DNA of 38,481 nucleotides from assembly GCA_022712755.1 (NCBI GenBank), contig JAFLJY010000006.1, positions 1 to 38,481 on the forward strand, given 5' to 3'. Under the pieces are notes generated by a model, which was given only the letters and a program-made list of their open reading frames with translations, did not search any database and was not told the origin of the DNA. This document shows, one piece after another, positions 18,773 through 27,006 of this stretch (position 1 is the first letter of the stretch; every line of letters begins with the position of its first letter). The DNA is from Gammaproteobacteria bacterium (GTDB lineage: Bacteria > Pseudomonadota > Gammaproteobacteria > SZUA-229). The translations under genes were made by a program, and so were the position numbers.

Positions 18773-20077
18773 TTAAGGTAGTACTACATCAAACTCAATA
18801 GTAAGAGTTTGTGTTGCTTGTAATACATTTGTAATACCAGCAACTGCAGATAAATCAACACTTAGCCTATTAGCTGTACCACCGAAAGCACTATCACAAC
18901 CATCTACCGGTGTAGTATCACCCGCATCTGCTTGACAGAAAACTACCGCACCCAAACCATCTGTAATACGTACATTATTTGCACCGGATACTGGTGCATT
19001 TGCTGCGTTACCATCACCAAACTGCGCATCTAATGATAATGGCAAGTCATCAATAATTGATGTTAATGTAGCATCTGCCGCACCCGCAGCATTGGTTACA
19101 GTTACCGTATAACGAATAACAGAGCCACCTGGAATCGATTTTGGACTAACATTCAGATTCACAAAATCCCATAATGCAGACGAAACTTTGGCAACTGTTA
19201 ATGCGGCGGACTGAATAGTGTAAGAACTATCATCTGAATGCTGTGCATTTTTCACTATATCTGCAACACCTGTGCCGGCCTGTGTGCCATCAGCATCATT
19301 AAACACAATCTGCTCAGTAGCCGGATCATCAGCAATAGTTGCAGCAACACCTGCTGTTACATCTGCTGTGCCATTGGTAAAACCAGTACCACCTGGACTA
19401 GCATTGCCATTATCATCAGCAACAACCGCATCACCTGCGATACCTGTGCTAGCTGGAATTGCCGCCTGCGCTACCAAAGTCATTACCGCAACGTTGGCAT
19501 TAACTAAAGGCGCACCACCAGTATCGACTAATGGGATTGTAGAGACAACATAAACATCCACTGAATCAGCACCCGCTAACGTAGCAACAAAAGCGGCAGT
19601 ATCTTCAGCTGGCTGAAAACCTCCCGTTACACCACTCTCAACAAAAGTCTGCACAGCTGTTGCATCAAATTCATCATTTGTGCCTCCCCATGGATCAGCA
19701 GTACCATCAGCATTGTTCAAACCCTTCAACAGAAAACCCTGACTGCCATTACCAGTATTAGTCAAGGTATATTGAACAGACTGTAATGTTCCACCCGGTA
19801 CAGCCGTACCCGTTGCGCCACCTCGCACGACATTAAAGTTAATCAAACGGTCTTCCATAAAGGTCGTTGCCGTACCATTACCCGCACCTGGTATTGAGTT
19901 ACCAGCACCTGTACCTGACTCAATCCCAGTTTGCGCTGTACCACCAACAGAGTACCCCAATGTAGCGGTATTTGAGATGACATCACCTGCCGCAGCAAAT
20001 GCTCCTGACGCACCAAACAGACTAAAGCCGCCTGTTAATGCCAGGCCTAATAGCCTGTTTCGTTTACTTGTTTTCAT
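18773..20077 (-). CDS. Exported DUF11-like surface protein, paralogue 2
   Basis: A 434-residue protein with a clear signal peptide (MKTSKRNRLLGLALTGGFSLFGASGAFA, cleaved before AAGDVISNTATLGYSVGG). GAGGT upstream supports the start. The mature chain is rich in Gly, Ala, Asp, Thr and Asn, poor in Lys and has a single Cys pair (VFCQADAGDTTPVDGCDS). Visible features are NTATLGYSVGG, TFVESGVTGGFQPAEDT, DDNGNASPGGTGFTNG, AQHSDDSSY and a DUF11-like stretch (SKSIPGGSVIRYTVTVTN-type, about residues 310-345). It ends in a strand, TLTIEFDVVLP. It aligns along its length with the protein at 21094-22299. Probably secreted or surface-exposed; the Ca2+-like Asp/Asn-rich loops are inference only. Confidence 0.8.
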   Translation of the reverse strand: MKTSKRNRLLGLALTGGFSLFGASGAFAAAGDVISNTATLGYSVGGTAQTGIESGTGAGNSIPGAGNGTATTFMEDRLINFNVVRGGATGTAVPGGTLQSVQYTLTNTGNGSQGFLLKGLNNADGTADPWGGTNDEFDATAVQTFVESGVTGGFQPAEDTAAFVATLAGADSVDVYVVSTIPLVDTGGAPLVNANVAVMTLVAQAAIPASTGIAGDAVVADDNGNASPGGTGFTNGTADVTAGVAATIADDPATEQIVFNDADGTQAGTGVADIVKNAQHSDDSSYTIQSAALTVAKVSSALWDFVNLNVSPKSIPGGSVIRYTVTVTNAAGAADATLTSIIDDLPLSLDAQFGDGNAANAPVSGANNVRITDGLGAVVFCQADAGDTTPVDGCDSAFGGTANRLSVDLSAVAGITNVLQATQTLTIEFDVVLP

Positions 20078-20175
20078 TATGTTTACCTCTATTAAATTAA
20101 ATCTCTATAAGATTTTTAATGTTTACTTTTTCCCTTTTGTTTTTTCTAAAGACTCTTGTTTTTTTCAAGACTTCT

Positions 20176-20355
20176 TTAGCATTTTTTTCTAACCAGCCAT
20201 GCCTTCGGCGGGTCTGTTGTTTTCGGTGGATCTAGATCACTTAACCATTGTGGCGGTCCAGTTCCACCTGACGGGCCGGTAACATTTTGCAACCCGTCTT
20301 GCGTATGGAAGATAATCGGCCCGTCCCTGCTGTGCACTTGAGCAAAGCCTGACAT
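20176..20355 (-). CDS. Possible 59-residue hypothetical protein
   Basis: Opens MSGFAQVHSRDGPIIFHTQDG, contains GPSGGTGPPQWLSDLD and PPKTTDPPK, and ends VRKKC. The ATG at 20353-20355 has AAGGAA five to six bases upstream, which decides the start; the longer open frame to 20520 is only the translation of the REP palindrome and is rejected. No signal peptide or membrane segment. It lies between the 168-residue protein and paralogue 2 of the DUF11 block. Not recognised; could be the relic of a longer gene. Confidence 0.4.
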   Translation of the reverse strand: MSGFAQVHSRDGPIIFHTQDGLQNVTGPSGGTGPPQWLSDLDPPKTTDPPKAWLVRKKC

Positions 20356-20370
20356 TTTTTCCTTGTTTTT

Positions 20371-20457
20371 CTCGTTCCCACGCTCCCGCGTGGGAATGCA
20401 TACGGAATCTGAGTTAGCATCGGTACGCATTCCCACGCGGGAGCGTGGGAACGAGAA
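20371..20457. repeat. REP-like palindrome, CGTTCCCACGC type
   Basis: CTCGTTCCCACGCTCCCGCG... at 20371-20399 and its exact inverse at 20429-20457 flank a 29-base spacer. Each 29-bp arm also folds by itself (TTCCCACGC against GCGTGGGAA). This sequence type is dispersed in many gammaproteobacterial genomes. Only one copy occurs in this window. Confidence 0.85.
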
Positions 20458-20578
20458 AACAACTGGCTCAATCAGAATAAGCCATGATTTACTGTCAAAT
20501 TGTCGATTTAAACTTTGCATAAATATCTTTATGTTTTATGTTATTAACTTTTTACTTAAAACTTTAAACATATAACTT

Positions 20579-21085
20579 TTATTTAATCGTTGTCTTATAA
20601 GTAACCTTGCCTTTCTCACCAGGCTTCAAAACATTGTTATAAACCCAACGTATCGCCGTATAGTCTTCCGGTTTTGCCTGCCGACTGTTACCGGTTTTAT
20701 CTTTTACCGTTAATGTTTTGGCTGCGGCAAAGTTTTTACCATCTACTGAAAAGGTAATTGTGGATGCATCACCTGTCGCAGAATCACCACGATATACCGA
20801 GTTATTTGCAATTGGGTTATTGATAACAATGTTTGAAATTTCCTGCTTACTGATATTTTCAAAAATAATTTCATACAAAATCACATCCTTTGGTAACACC
20901 AGACCCGGCTCAACATAATCGTATTGCACTGAATCGTCTGCCGCTTTGGAAATAACCTGTTTGAACGCATTATTACTAAAACGAATTGCGCCATCTTCAG
21001 CATGAGCATTTGTTGAAACTTGCAATGAAAAAGCAAAAATCAAAATCACGGTTGCTAGTAGTTGTCTTTGTGTATTTATGTTCAT
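20579..21085 (-). CDS. Small exported DUF11-like protein
   Basis: 168 residues with a signal peptide (MNINTQRQLLATVILIFAFSLQVSTNAHA, cleaved before EDGAIRFSNN). The mature part resembles a single DUF11/conserved-repeat beta domain: an N-terminal VEPGLVLPKDVILYEIIFENISKQEISNIVINNPI (a 'friendly' statement of the DUF11 pattern in which a sequence gap separates two strands), then VYRGDSATGDASTITFSVDG and a final strand KVTYKTTIK. The ribosome site TGAGGAAAG precedes the ATG, and the start is only eight bases after the stop of the upstream paralogue, so the pair are in one operon. Role unknown; it may be an accessory or chaperone-like subunit. Confidence 0.78.
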   Translation of the reverse strand: MNINTQRQLLATVILIFAFSLQVSTNAHAEDGAIRFSNNAFKQVISKAADDSVQYDYVEPGLVLPKDVILYEIIFENISKQEISNIVINNPIANNSVYRGDSATGDASTITFSVDGKNFAAAKTLTVKDKTGNSRQAKPEDYTAIRWVYNNVLKPGEKGKVTYKTTIK

Positions 21086-21093
21086 TTCTTTCC

Positions 21094-22299
21094 TCAGTTT
21101 ATTGTTACTTCAAAAGTAATTGTATTTGTTGAACCGGGCACGACTGCCACTGAGCCACCCTGACTTAAATCAATCTCAATGCTCAACACGGGTTTAGTAA
21201 AAATATCAGCATCAGATAGCCGGGCATGGGAATAATCTGTGGGCATATCATTTGCGTCCGTTTGTGCAACACCATTCAATCGAATCGACGCATCGCTATA
21301 AGTTGTGTTGTCTGGAATAACATCAGAAATAATCAAATTATTAACTGCTATATTTCCAACCACACTGACATCTAACTGATAACGTAAAGTGGCACCTGCG
21401 TGTGGGTCTGACCCACCCAGGGTATCTATTACTGTTACTGTTTTGTTAATAGTGACTGGAGACATGGCCTGATATGCACCTGCATCAGAATGTTGACCAT
21501 TACCGGCAACATCCCTTTTGAAACCATTATCAAAATCAGTGCTTACATCTTCTGTGTTTGCACCAGCAGGATCATTAAAAACACTGTCCATAGCTGATGG
21601 CGCATCTGAATTAAAAACGGGAACACCTGCTGGAACAGTTGTTGAGCCATTACTAAAAGTACCAGCAGGACTTATGCGTCCATTATCATCTGTATTGATA
21701 AAAGCGCCTTCAACACCACTAACACCCCCTTCTGCAACTTGTGCAATTAACGCAATAGCGGCAACGTCATTTTCAACCAGTGCTGGCATATTTGTTAATA
21801 CATAAACAACCTGTTGACTGTTTGGGCTTAATTCATCAACAAATACAGTGGTATCTTCTGTTGTCTGATATCCGGGTGTCACACCGCTTTCAACAAAGGT
21901 TCGTATGGTTCCGGGCAAAACATCAAAACTATCAGCCGGTAATGTATAAGGGTTTGGTGAGGTATCAACAGCGGTAATTAAAAAATCATGCGTATCATTA
22001 CCGGTATTTGTAATAGCAAATTGCATGACTGCATTGCTCATAGTGCTAACAACAGGAAGAGCTGAGCCACCATCTAATTCTGTTACCACAAAGTTTATTT
22101 TTCGGTCTTCAGTAAATTCGGCAGATGCGTTACTTGTTGCAGTGACTCCACCAACTAAATAATTAATCGTTGCGGTAGCGTTAATTGAATCGCCTGCAGC
22201 TGAAAACGCATTTGTTGAAACGAGCAATGAACTCAAAAATACAATGCTAGCCACCGGCGTCTGCGCTACAAAATAACCCATGGCGTTTTTTACAACCAT
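21094..22299 (-). CDS. Exported DUF11-like surface protein, paralogue 1
   Basis: About 401 residues from MVVKNAMGYFVAQTPVASIV, whose hydrophobic core and NAFS-A end form a signal peptide before AAGDSINATATINYLVGG. The frame stays open upstream to a TTG at 22404, but the extra 35 residues have no good ribosome site. It shares with paralogue 2 the blocks TEDRKINF, TFVESGVTPGYQTTEDT, VYVLTNMPALV, DDNGRISPAG, NGQHSDAGAY and a last strand TITFEVTIN, and carries a DUF11-like region (TVTVIDTLGGSDPHAGATL onward). The start choice is moderate in confidence. First gene of the DUF11 block, followed at once by the 168-residue protein. Confidence 0.75.
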   Translation of the reverse strand: MVVKNAMGYFVAQTPVASIVFLSSLLVSTNAFSAAGDSINATATINYLVGGVTATSNASAEFTEDRKINFVVTELDGGSALPVVSTMSNAVMQFAITNTGNDTHDFLITAVDTSPNPYTLPADSFDVLPGTIRTFVESGVTPGYQTTEDTTVFVDELSPNSQQVVYVLTNMPALVENDVAAIALIAQVAEGGVSGVEGAFINTDDNGRISPAGTFSNGSTTVPAGVPVFNSDAPSAMDSVFNDPAGANTEDVSTDFDNGFKRDVAGNGQHSDAGAYQAMSPVTINKTVTVIDTLGGSDPHAGATLRYQLDVSVVGNIAVNNLIISDVIPDNTTYSDASIRLNGVAQTDANDMPTDYSHARLSDADIFTKPVLSIEIDLSQGGSVAVVPGSTNTITFEVTIN

Positions 22300-22677
22300 C
22301 TGTTGCTTAGCGACTATGATCCTTATTGATACAGAAAAGAAAATATTTAACATCATAAAGATATTAAAAATTTGTTTTGTGAGGGGATGACTAAAATGCT
22401 TCAACGTTTTTTGCCCGATTTTTACTGATAAAAAAATTCATAATTAAACGCCCTGATTCGGGGCACTTCAAAGTATCAACTAAGAATTTTTTATCATTTA
22501 ATGTTTCTGTTGCTGTGACGCTTTTGTCACCTGGCAAACTGAAAACAACAGCACTTATCGGGGGGAGGATATAGTGGCTATTTTTATTATTTTTATTTTT
22601 GTTTTTATTATTAATTTGTAAACTTTTGTAATACGATATAATTTAGACGCTAAGTCAGTGAATATCAAAGAAAAATC

Positions 22678-22706
22678 AATAAAATAATGATTATTTTTTA
22701 TGTCAA
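22678..22706 (-). promoter_or_regulatory. Candidate sigma-70 promoter for the DUF11 block
   Basis: On the minus strand TTGACA (complement of 22701-22706), a 17-base A/T-rich spacer and TTTATT (complement of 22678-22683; four of six matches to TATAAT). It would give a leader of roughly 370 bases before paralogue 1. The region is A/T-rich, so chance matches are likely. Confidence 0.35.
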
Positions 22707-23038
22707 AAGCTGACAAATTTGTTACTTCATCGACATTTAAAAAAAACAGTGCAATTTACTGTTATCCAGGAAGCAAAACCATTCTCTTTTCTCTATAATC
22801 ATCATAAAATCAAACTAAGTGGCTGAAAAAGCCCATTAGAACAATGGTTTTCAAACTTTTTTTTATTCTGCCTATCACTTTCTAAACAAGTTTATTTTGT
22901 AAAACACCTGTCTTTTCAGATCAAATTTTGACCAGATCTGCACTATTTCAGAAAAAAATTTCAAAAATATTTTTTCAAGGCTTAAGGTTTTCCATTTAAT
23001 GCCGATACTTGAATTTAAGATATTGGGGAAACTCGATA

Positions 23039-23115
23039 TTAAGGGCACCTCTATTAATTGCTTGCGTGCTTCAGGTCACGCAGAGAGCGCAAGCAATTAA
23101 TAGAGGTGCCCTTAA
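23039..23115. mobile_element. MITE-like element, 69 bp, TTAA target duplication
   Basis: GGGCACCTCTATTAATTGC... and its inverse form a perfect palindrome; with the flanking TTAA on both sides the matched arms are 28 bp (23039-23066 and 23088-23115) around a 21-base centre. The end sequence GGGCACCTCTA resembles the ends of the element at 33228-33385. It carries no gene and would need a transposase in trans. Confidence 0.75.
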
Positions 23116-23177
23116 CTTGTAGAATCTCAACAAACTCCATCAACTGAACAGTCCGTAGGCTGGGACAATAAATTTTA

Positions 23178-23207
23178 CAAAAAAAATGACCCTGTTAAAG
23201 GGTCATT
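23178..23207 (-). terminator. Rho-independent terminator of amiC
   Basis: On the minus strand AATGACCC, loop TTTAACA, GGGTCATT, then a run of eight T. It lies 44 bases after the amiC stop and fits a strong intrinsic terminator, so the DUF11 block is likely transcribed from its own promoter. Confidence 0.88.
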
Positions 23208-23250
23208 GGCAGCTTTCCGTAAGCATTTTTATTATTATAGTTATATCATT

Positions 23251-24588
23251 TTAACTCACGGGAATTTTCATCACCTGTCCTGCCATCAGGTTATCAGCAT
23301 ACAACGCATTTCGCGCACGCAAATCTTCTTCTTTTACATTATTATATTTTGCGATCGTTTTAACATCATCACCCTTATTTACAAAAACCTCTCCTTCTGA
23401 AGCAGCCAACCAGGTTCCTGGCGGTGCTTTACGTGCAAAATATTTATTCACGCCACGCGTAATGGCTTTTGCCAGTTTCTGCTGATGAGATGAACTGCGT
23501 AAACTTTTTTCTTCTCTTGGGTTTGAAATAAAGGCAGTTTCCAGCAAAACCGAAGGTATATTCGGTGCTTTTAATACAGCGAACCCTGCCTGTTGAACTT
23601 TTTTCTTGTGTACACGGTTTACCGTTTTAATCTGGGTAATAATTTCGCTGCCAATATCCAGACTGGATTCAATAGTGCCGGTAAGTGATAAATCAAACAA
23701 AACTTCATTCACCATTTTGTCGTCAACGGCTACATCGACATCACCAAATAACAGGTCTGCTGCATTTTCCTGTTTCGCTAACATTCTTGCTCTTTCTGAG
23801 CTGGCACCATCCATGGACAAAGCAAAAATAGAAGAACCTCGTGCACGTGGATCAGGGAATGAGTTGGCATGTAATGAAATCATCATGTCAGCATTATAAT
23901 CGCGCGCTTTTTGTATGCGCTCACGCAGCCGCATAAAACGATCGTTTTTACGAATAAGAACGGCTTTCATGCCTCGTTGCTGATTAATTTGTTTCTCAAG
24001 GCGTTTGGCAATTTGCAAGGTAACGGTTTTCTCATGAGTACCAGAACGCCCTATGGCACCCGGATCTCTACCACCATGACCGGCATCAATGGCAATGATA
24101 ACGTCTCGTTTACGGGATTTTTTTATGCTGGCAGATTTCTTGACCGGTTTTTTACTGTCATGCAGATCAATGACCAGGCGATGCCCGGATTTTCCAGAAG
24201 GCGAGAGTAGAAAACTACGTGGCCTCACCGATTCGCTTAAATCAAACACCACGCGTAAATCATTTTTATTACGGACTCCGCTTCGTATACCGCGAATCAG
24301 AGCGTTGCCGTTAACGCCGGCATGTACTCGATCGACCATACCATGCGGCATTTTTGCGTTTTTAATATCAAGCACCACACGCTCAGGTTTATGCAGGGCG
24401 AATACTGAATGATCGGCGATACCATCCAGATCAAACACCAGACGAACATAACCTTTGTTTTTAGAAAGGCGAATATCCTGTATCCGGGCGCCAGATGAAC
24501 TTGCCAATGCAGCGCCGGGCACAGCAGAAGCAGCCAGAGTGCTGAACCCGGCTAAACTTTTTAAAAATTTTCGACGATCTGTTGCCAT
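23251..24588 (-). CDS. amiC: N-acetylmuramoyl-L-alanine amidase with Tat signal, AMIN and LysM domains
   Basis: A 445-residue periplasmic amidase that cleaves the bond between muramic acid and the stem peptide and separates daughter cells. The N-terminus is a twin-arginine signal, DRRKFLKSLAG, with an Ala-rich core ending ALAS. An AMIN domain (about 34-145) directs it to the division site. Amidase_3 (about 160-385) has zinc ligands in DAGHGGRDPG (H171), GTHEKTV (E186) and SLHANSF, and catalytic Glu in LLETAFISN. A LysM domain closes the protein (about 400-445), as in the AmiB type; the Tat signal recalls AmiC. In E. coli amiB sits in this gene order, so the symbol is provisional. Confidence 0.93.
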   Translation of the reverse strand: MATDRRKFLKSLAGFSTLAASAVPGAALASSSGARIQDIRLSKNKGYVRLVFDLDGIADHSVFALHKPERVVLDIKNAKMPHGMVDRVHAGVNGNALIRGIRSGVRNKNDLRVVFDLSESVRPRSFLLSPSGKSGHRLVIDLHDSKKPVKKSASIKKSRKRDVIIAIDAGHGGRDPGAIGRSGTHEKTVTLQIAKRLEKQINQQRGMKAVLIRKNDRFMRLRERIQKARDYNADMMISLHANSFPDPRARGSSIFALSMDGASSERARMLAKQENAADLLFGDVDVAVDDKMVNEVLFDLSLTGTIESSLDIGSEIITQIKTVNRVHKKKVQQAGFAVLKAPNIPSVLLETAFISNPREEKSLRSSSHQQKLAKAITRGVNKYFARKAPPGTWLAASEGEVFVNKGDDVKTIAKYNNVKEEDLRARNALYADNLMAGQVMKIPVS

Positions 24589-24707
24589 TTTTATTGATGA
24601 CCCATACGTTGATTATCAATACTATGAAAATCCATGCATGGGAATACTGTCATCGTGCCTCTGCCTTTATTAATGCGACCCAGGTAATTTAACCCAGGTC
24701 AATTCAG

Positions 24708-24736
24708 CGTTAAGTTAAGTGAATCTCAACTTAACG
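24708..24736 (-). repeat. Hairpin downstream of tsaE
   Basis: CGTTAAGTT and AACTTAACG form a perfect 9-bp stem with an 11-base loop, 76 bases after the tsaE stop. No T-run follows, so terminator function is uncertain. Nearby ACCCAGGT is directly repeated (24678-24699). The rest of the 224-bp tsaE-amiC gap shows nothing else. Confidence 0.5.
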
Positions 24737-24812
24737 TAAAGCTATTGTGGCAAAATTATAAAATAATGCAAGCATTTTTTCATTATTTTTTATATAGATA
24801 CAGCACTTTCCT

Positions 24813-25283
24813 CTAATCAGTTTTAGAAAAGGTCTGTAACATCAAGTCTTTACCTTTATTGCTTAGTGCAGAAATAAATAAATTTCTTCCTTGATTATGA
24901 TGACTAAATGTACAAACCCAGTCAGCAGGAGGTAAAAACCCCTCTGCTTTTTCTGGCCACTCCACTAAACAGACATCTTTATCGTTAAAATAATCACGCG
25001 CACCAATGAATTCCAGCTCTTCTGGATGCGCTATACGATACAGATCAAAGTGGTAACAGGTACGATTGTGGCTAATCGGGTATGGTTCAACCAGAGTATA
25101 GGTCGGGCTTTTAACCACACCATCAAAACCACTGGCATGGATAAAACCTCTGGCAAAGGTTGTTTTGCCTACACCAAGGTCGCCTTTTAGCAGCAAAATA
25201 AATGACGAATTAAGATGCTTTGCAACTTTTTTGGCTAAAGCAATCTGCTGTAATTCATCTGCCAGAAAAATTTGTTTATTCAC
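24813..25283 (-). CDS. tsaE: tRNA threonylcarbamoyladenosine biosynthesis ATPase TsaE
   Basis: A 156-residue P-loop ATPase that works with TsaB and TsaD to place t6A at position 37 of ANN-decoding tRNAs. Walker A GDLGVGKTTFARGF at about residues 34-47, KSPTYTLVEPY, and the conserved HFDLYRI and VCLVEWPEKAEGFLPPADW follow in family order. Upstream is nnr and downstream amiC, as in E. coli yjeF-yjeE-amiB. An imperfect inverted repeat separates it from nnr. Confidence 0.96.
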   Translation of the reverse strand: MNKQIFLADELQQIALAKKVAKHLNSSFILLLKGDLGVGKTTFARGFIHASGFDGVVKSPTYTLVEPYPISHNRTCYHFDLYRIAHPEELEFIGARDYFNDKDVCLVEWPEKAEGFLPPADWVCTFSHHNQGRNLFISALSNKGKDLMLQTFSKTD

Positions 25284-25309
25284 TAATTTACCTGTTTAGT
25301 TATCTAATC

Positions 25310-25386
25310 TGTAGGTCGTGTTAGGCGCTTTTTTGCCGTAACTCGGCAGTGTAATTGTCGGGTTACGCTCTGCTAACCCGACCTAC
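25310..25386. repeat. Degenerate GTAG-headed inverted pair, copy 4
   Basis: Right half GTCGGGTTACGCTCTGCTAA followed by CCCGACCTACAG is a good palindrome; the left half starts CTGTAGGTCGTGTTAGG but has lost pairing by substitutions. Same layout as the pairs at 6847, 8320 and 12021, in the nnr-tsaE gap. Confidence 0.65.
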
Positions 25387-25410
25387 AGATCAGCTATGAC
25401 CGGCCTCATT

Positions 25411-26973
25411 TCACTGTAAAATATTTGGCAATGCATTTATAACATCTGATGCCAATAAACCTCGTGTTTTACCTTTTATAACAAATTGTGCAGCAGAAGC
25501 ATGCAAACAAACCCCCAACTGCACCGCATCGCTGCTGCTGATTTTAATACTATGCGCAACTTCATGCGTAATGCCCTGCGCCAGTAATGCAATGATAATA
25601 CCGCTCAACACATCACCCATGCCTGGTGCTGCCATTGCCGCATTACCTAACGAACAGACTTTTATTGTTTGCCCGTCAAAGATCAGGGTGCCTGAACCTT
25701 TTAATACAACAACACAGCTTTCACTATTATTAAACAACTGGTGTAATTTTTTTACTGCATCAAAACGGTTGCGCTGAATGTCCACACTGCTTAATGAGGT
25801 TTCCTGTGATAACAACCTGGCTGCCTCACCCGGATGCGGTGTTACCACCAGAGGAGATTGAATAGTGATGTTTTGCTGCGCCAACAAATTCAATGCATCA
25901 GCATCAACTAACATCGGTTTATTTAAGCTGGCACAATAACGTAATACTGCAAACGACCAGTCATCCTCCCCCAGACCGGTACCCAAGCCCATTCCAATCG
26001 CTATATGTGTCACACTATTTACAAAAGACGCGGTAAAAACCTCAGCTAAAGAACCGATGTCACAGACTCTAACCATTGCCTCTGGCACCGCATTACTGAT
26101 CGCAACTAAATTATCGCTTACAGTAATAATGGTGACCAGTCCGGCACCTGTACGCAGTGCGGCTTTAGCCGACAGTATCACCGCCCCGGGCATACCAACA
26201 TTTCCGCCGACAATTAATACATGGCCAAAACAACCTTTGTGCGATGAGGCTTTTCGTATTGGCAGCAATGAATAATCAATTTCTTTTATTAAACGTGTAT
26301 CACACTCGACCTGCAGGTACACTTCTGCAGGCACGGCAAGATCATTAAACAATATTTCACCGCAAACATCTTTTCCCTGCGCGGTAAACATACCCTGCTT
26401 TAAACCAATAAAACTGACAGTAACATCTGCTTCAATGGCGTGAGCGGAAATCACGCCAGTATCTGCAATCAGACCAGAAGGTATATCAACTGAAATAACC
26501 GGCTTAATGGAATCATTGACTGCATTAACCCACTGTGCCCATTCACCGGTCACTTCACGCTTAAGCCCAGTTCCTAATAAAGCATCTACAATAATATCTG
26601 CATCATTAATTAAGACTTTATCCGTTACATTATTAGCACCAACAACGTTGTCATCGACACTTAACCAGTCCTGGTAGGCAAGTAAAGCTTCGTTTTTCAA
26701 GGTTTCTGCATCGATTAAACTAATAACGCAAACGTTATAAGCGGCCTGTTTAGCTAGCCTGGCAACGACATAACCATCACCCGCATTATTACCCGCACCA
26801 CATAAAACCAGAATGTTTTTACACTGTGGATATTTTTTTTTAATAACATTAAAAACCGCTTCGCCTGCACGTTTCATTAATGCATAGGCGGGGATGCCAA
26901 ATTGATTGATGGCGATTTGTTCGAGCAGAACAATAGAATCTACGGTGTACAGTTTGTCTGGTAGATTTTGCAT
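25411..26973 (-). CDS. nnr: Bifunctional NAD(P)HX epimerase / ADP-dependent dehydratase
   Basis: A 520-residue fusion that repairs hydrated NADH and NADPH. The N-terminal YjeF epimerase domain (about 1-225) has LCGAGNNAGDGYVVARLAK and VDALLGTGLKREVTG; the C-terminal ribokinase-like dehydratase domain (about 235-515) has HKGCFGHVLIVGGNVGMPGA, LVVTPHPGEAARLLSQ, VVVLKGSGTLIFDG and NAAMAAPGMGDVLSGIIIALLAQG. The length matches the E. coli protein. queG, its usual upstream neighbour, is absent; serS lies upstream instead. Confidence 0.97.
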   Translation of the reverse strand: MQNLPDKLYTVDSIVLLEQIAINQFGIPAYALMKRAGEAVFNVIKKKYPQCKNILVLCGAGNNAGDGYVVARLAKQAAYNVCVISLIDAETLKNEALLAYQDWLSVDDNVVGANNVTDKVLINDADIIVDALLGTGLKREVTGEWAQWVNAVNDSIKPVISVDIPSGLIADTGVISAHAIEADVTVSFIGLKQGMFTAQGKDVCGEILFNDLAVPAEVYLQVECDTRLIKEIDYSLLPIRKASSHKGCFGHVLIVGGNVGMPGAVILSAKAALRTGAGLVTIITVSDNLVAISNAVPEAMVRVCDIGSLAEVFTASFVNSVTHIAIGMGLGTGLGEDDWSFAVLRYCASLNKPMLVDADALNLLAQQNITIQSPLVVTPHPGEAARLLSQETSLSSVDIQRNRFDAVKKLHQLFNNSESCVVVLKGSGTLIFDGQTIKVCSLGNAAMAAPGMGDVLSGIIIALLAQGITHEVAHSIKISSSDAVQLGVCLHASAAQFVIKGKTRGLLASDVINALPNILQ

Positions 26974-27006
26974 AATAATGCGATATTAGAACAAAAAACT
27001 ATTTCA

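Larger units (their letters stand above)
20078..20578. other. 501-bp gap inside the DUF11 block
   Basis: Holds the REP-like palindrome at 20371-20457, the tentative 59-residue gene at 20176-20355 and an A/T-rich leader (20080-20175) for the gene at 18773-20077. No other feature seen. Confidence 0.6.
22300..23250. other. Long A/T-rich intergenic region upstream of the DUF11 block
   Basis: About 950 bp between paralogue 1 and amiC. It holds a candidate minus-strand promoter (22678-22706), a short palindrome GTGACGCTTTTGTCAC (22514-22529), a T-rich run on the plus strand (22578-22615), a MITE-like element (23043-23111) and the amiC terminator (23178-23207). I compared it with the c-di-GMP riboswitch pattern and found no match. 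No protein gene supported apart from a doubtful 15-codon frame at 22574. Confidence 0.6.

Noticed and set aside
20356-20520. N-terminal extension of the 59-residue frame
   Set aside because: It runs through both arms of the REP-like palindrome; the shorter start has the better ribosome site.
22481-22570. c-di-GMP riboswitch ahead of the DUF11 block
   Set aside because: A GTGAC stem is present, but the conserved GEMM bases are not.
23044-23065. Sigma-54 promoter with GGCAC and TTGC
   Set aside because: The spacing between the GG and GC is 14 rather than 10 bases and the sequence is part of a palindromic element.
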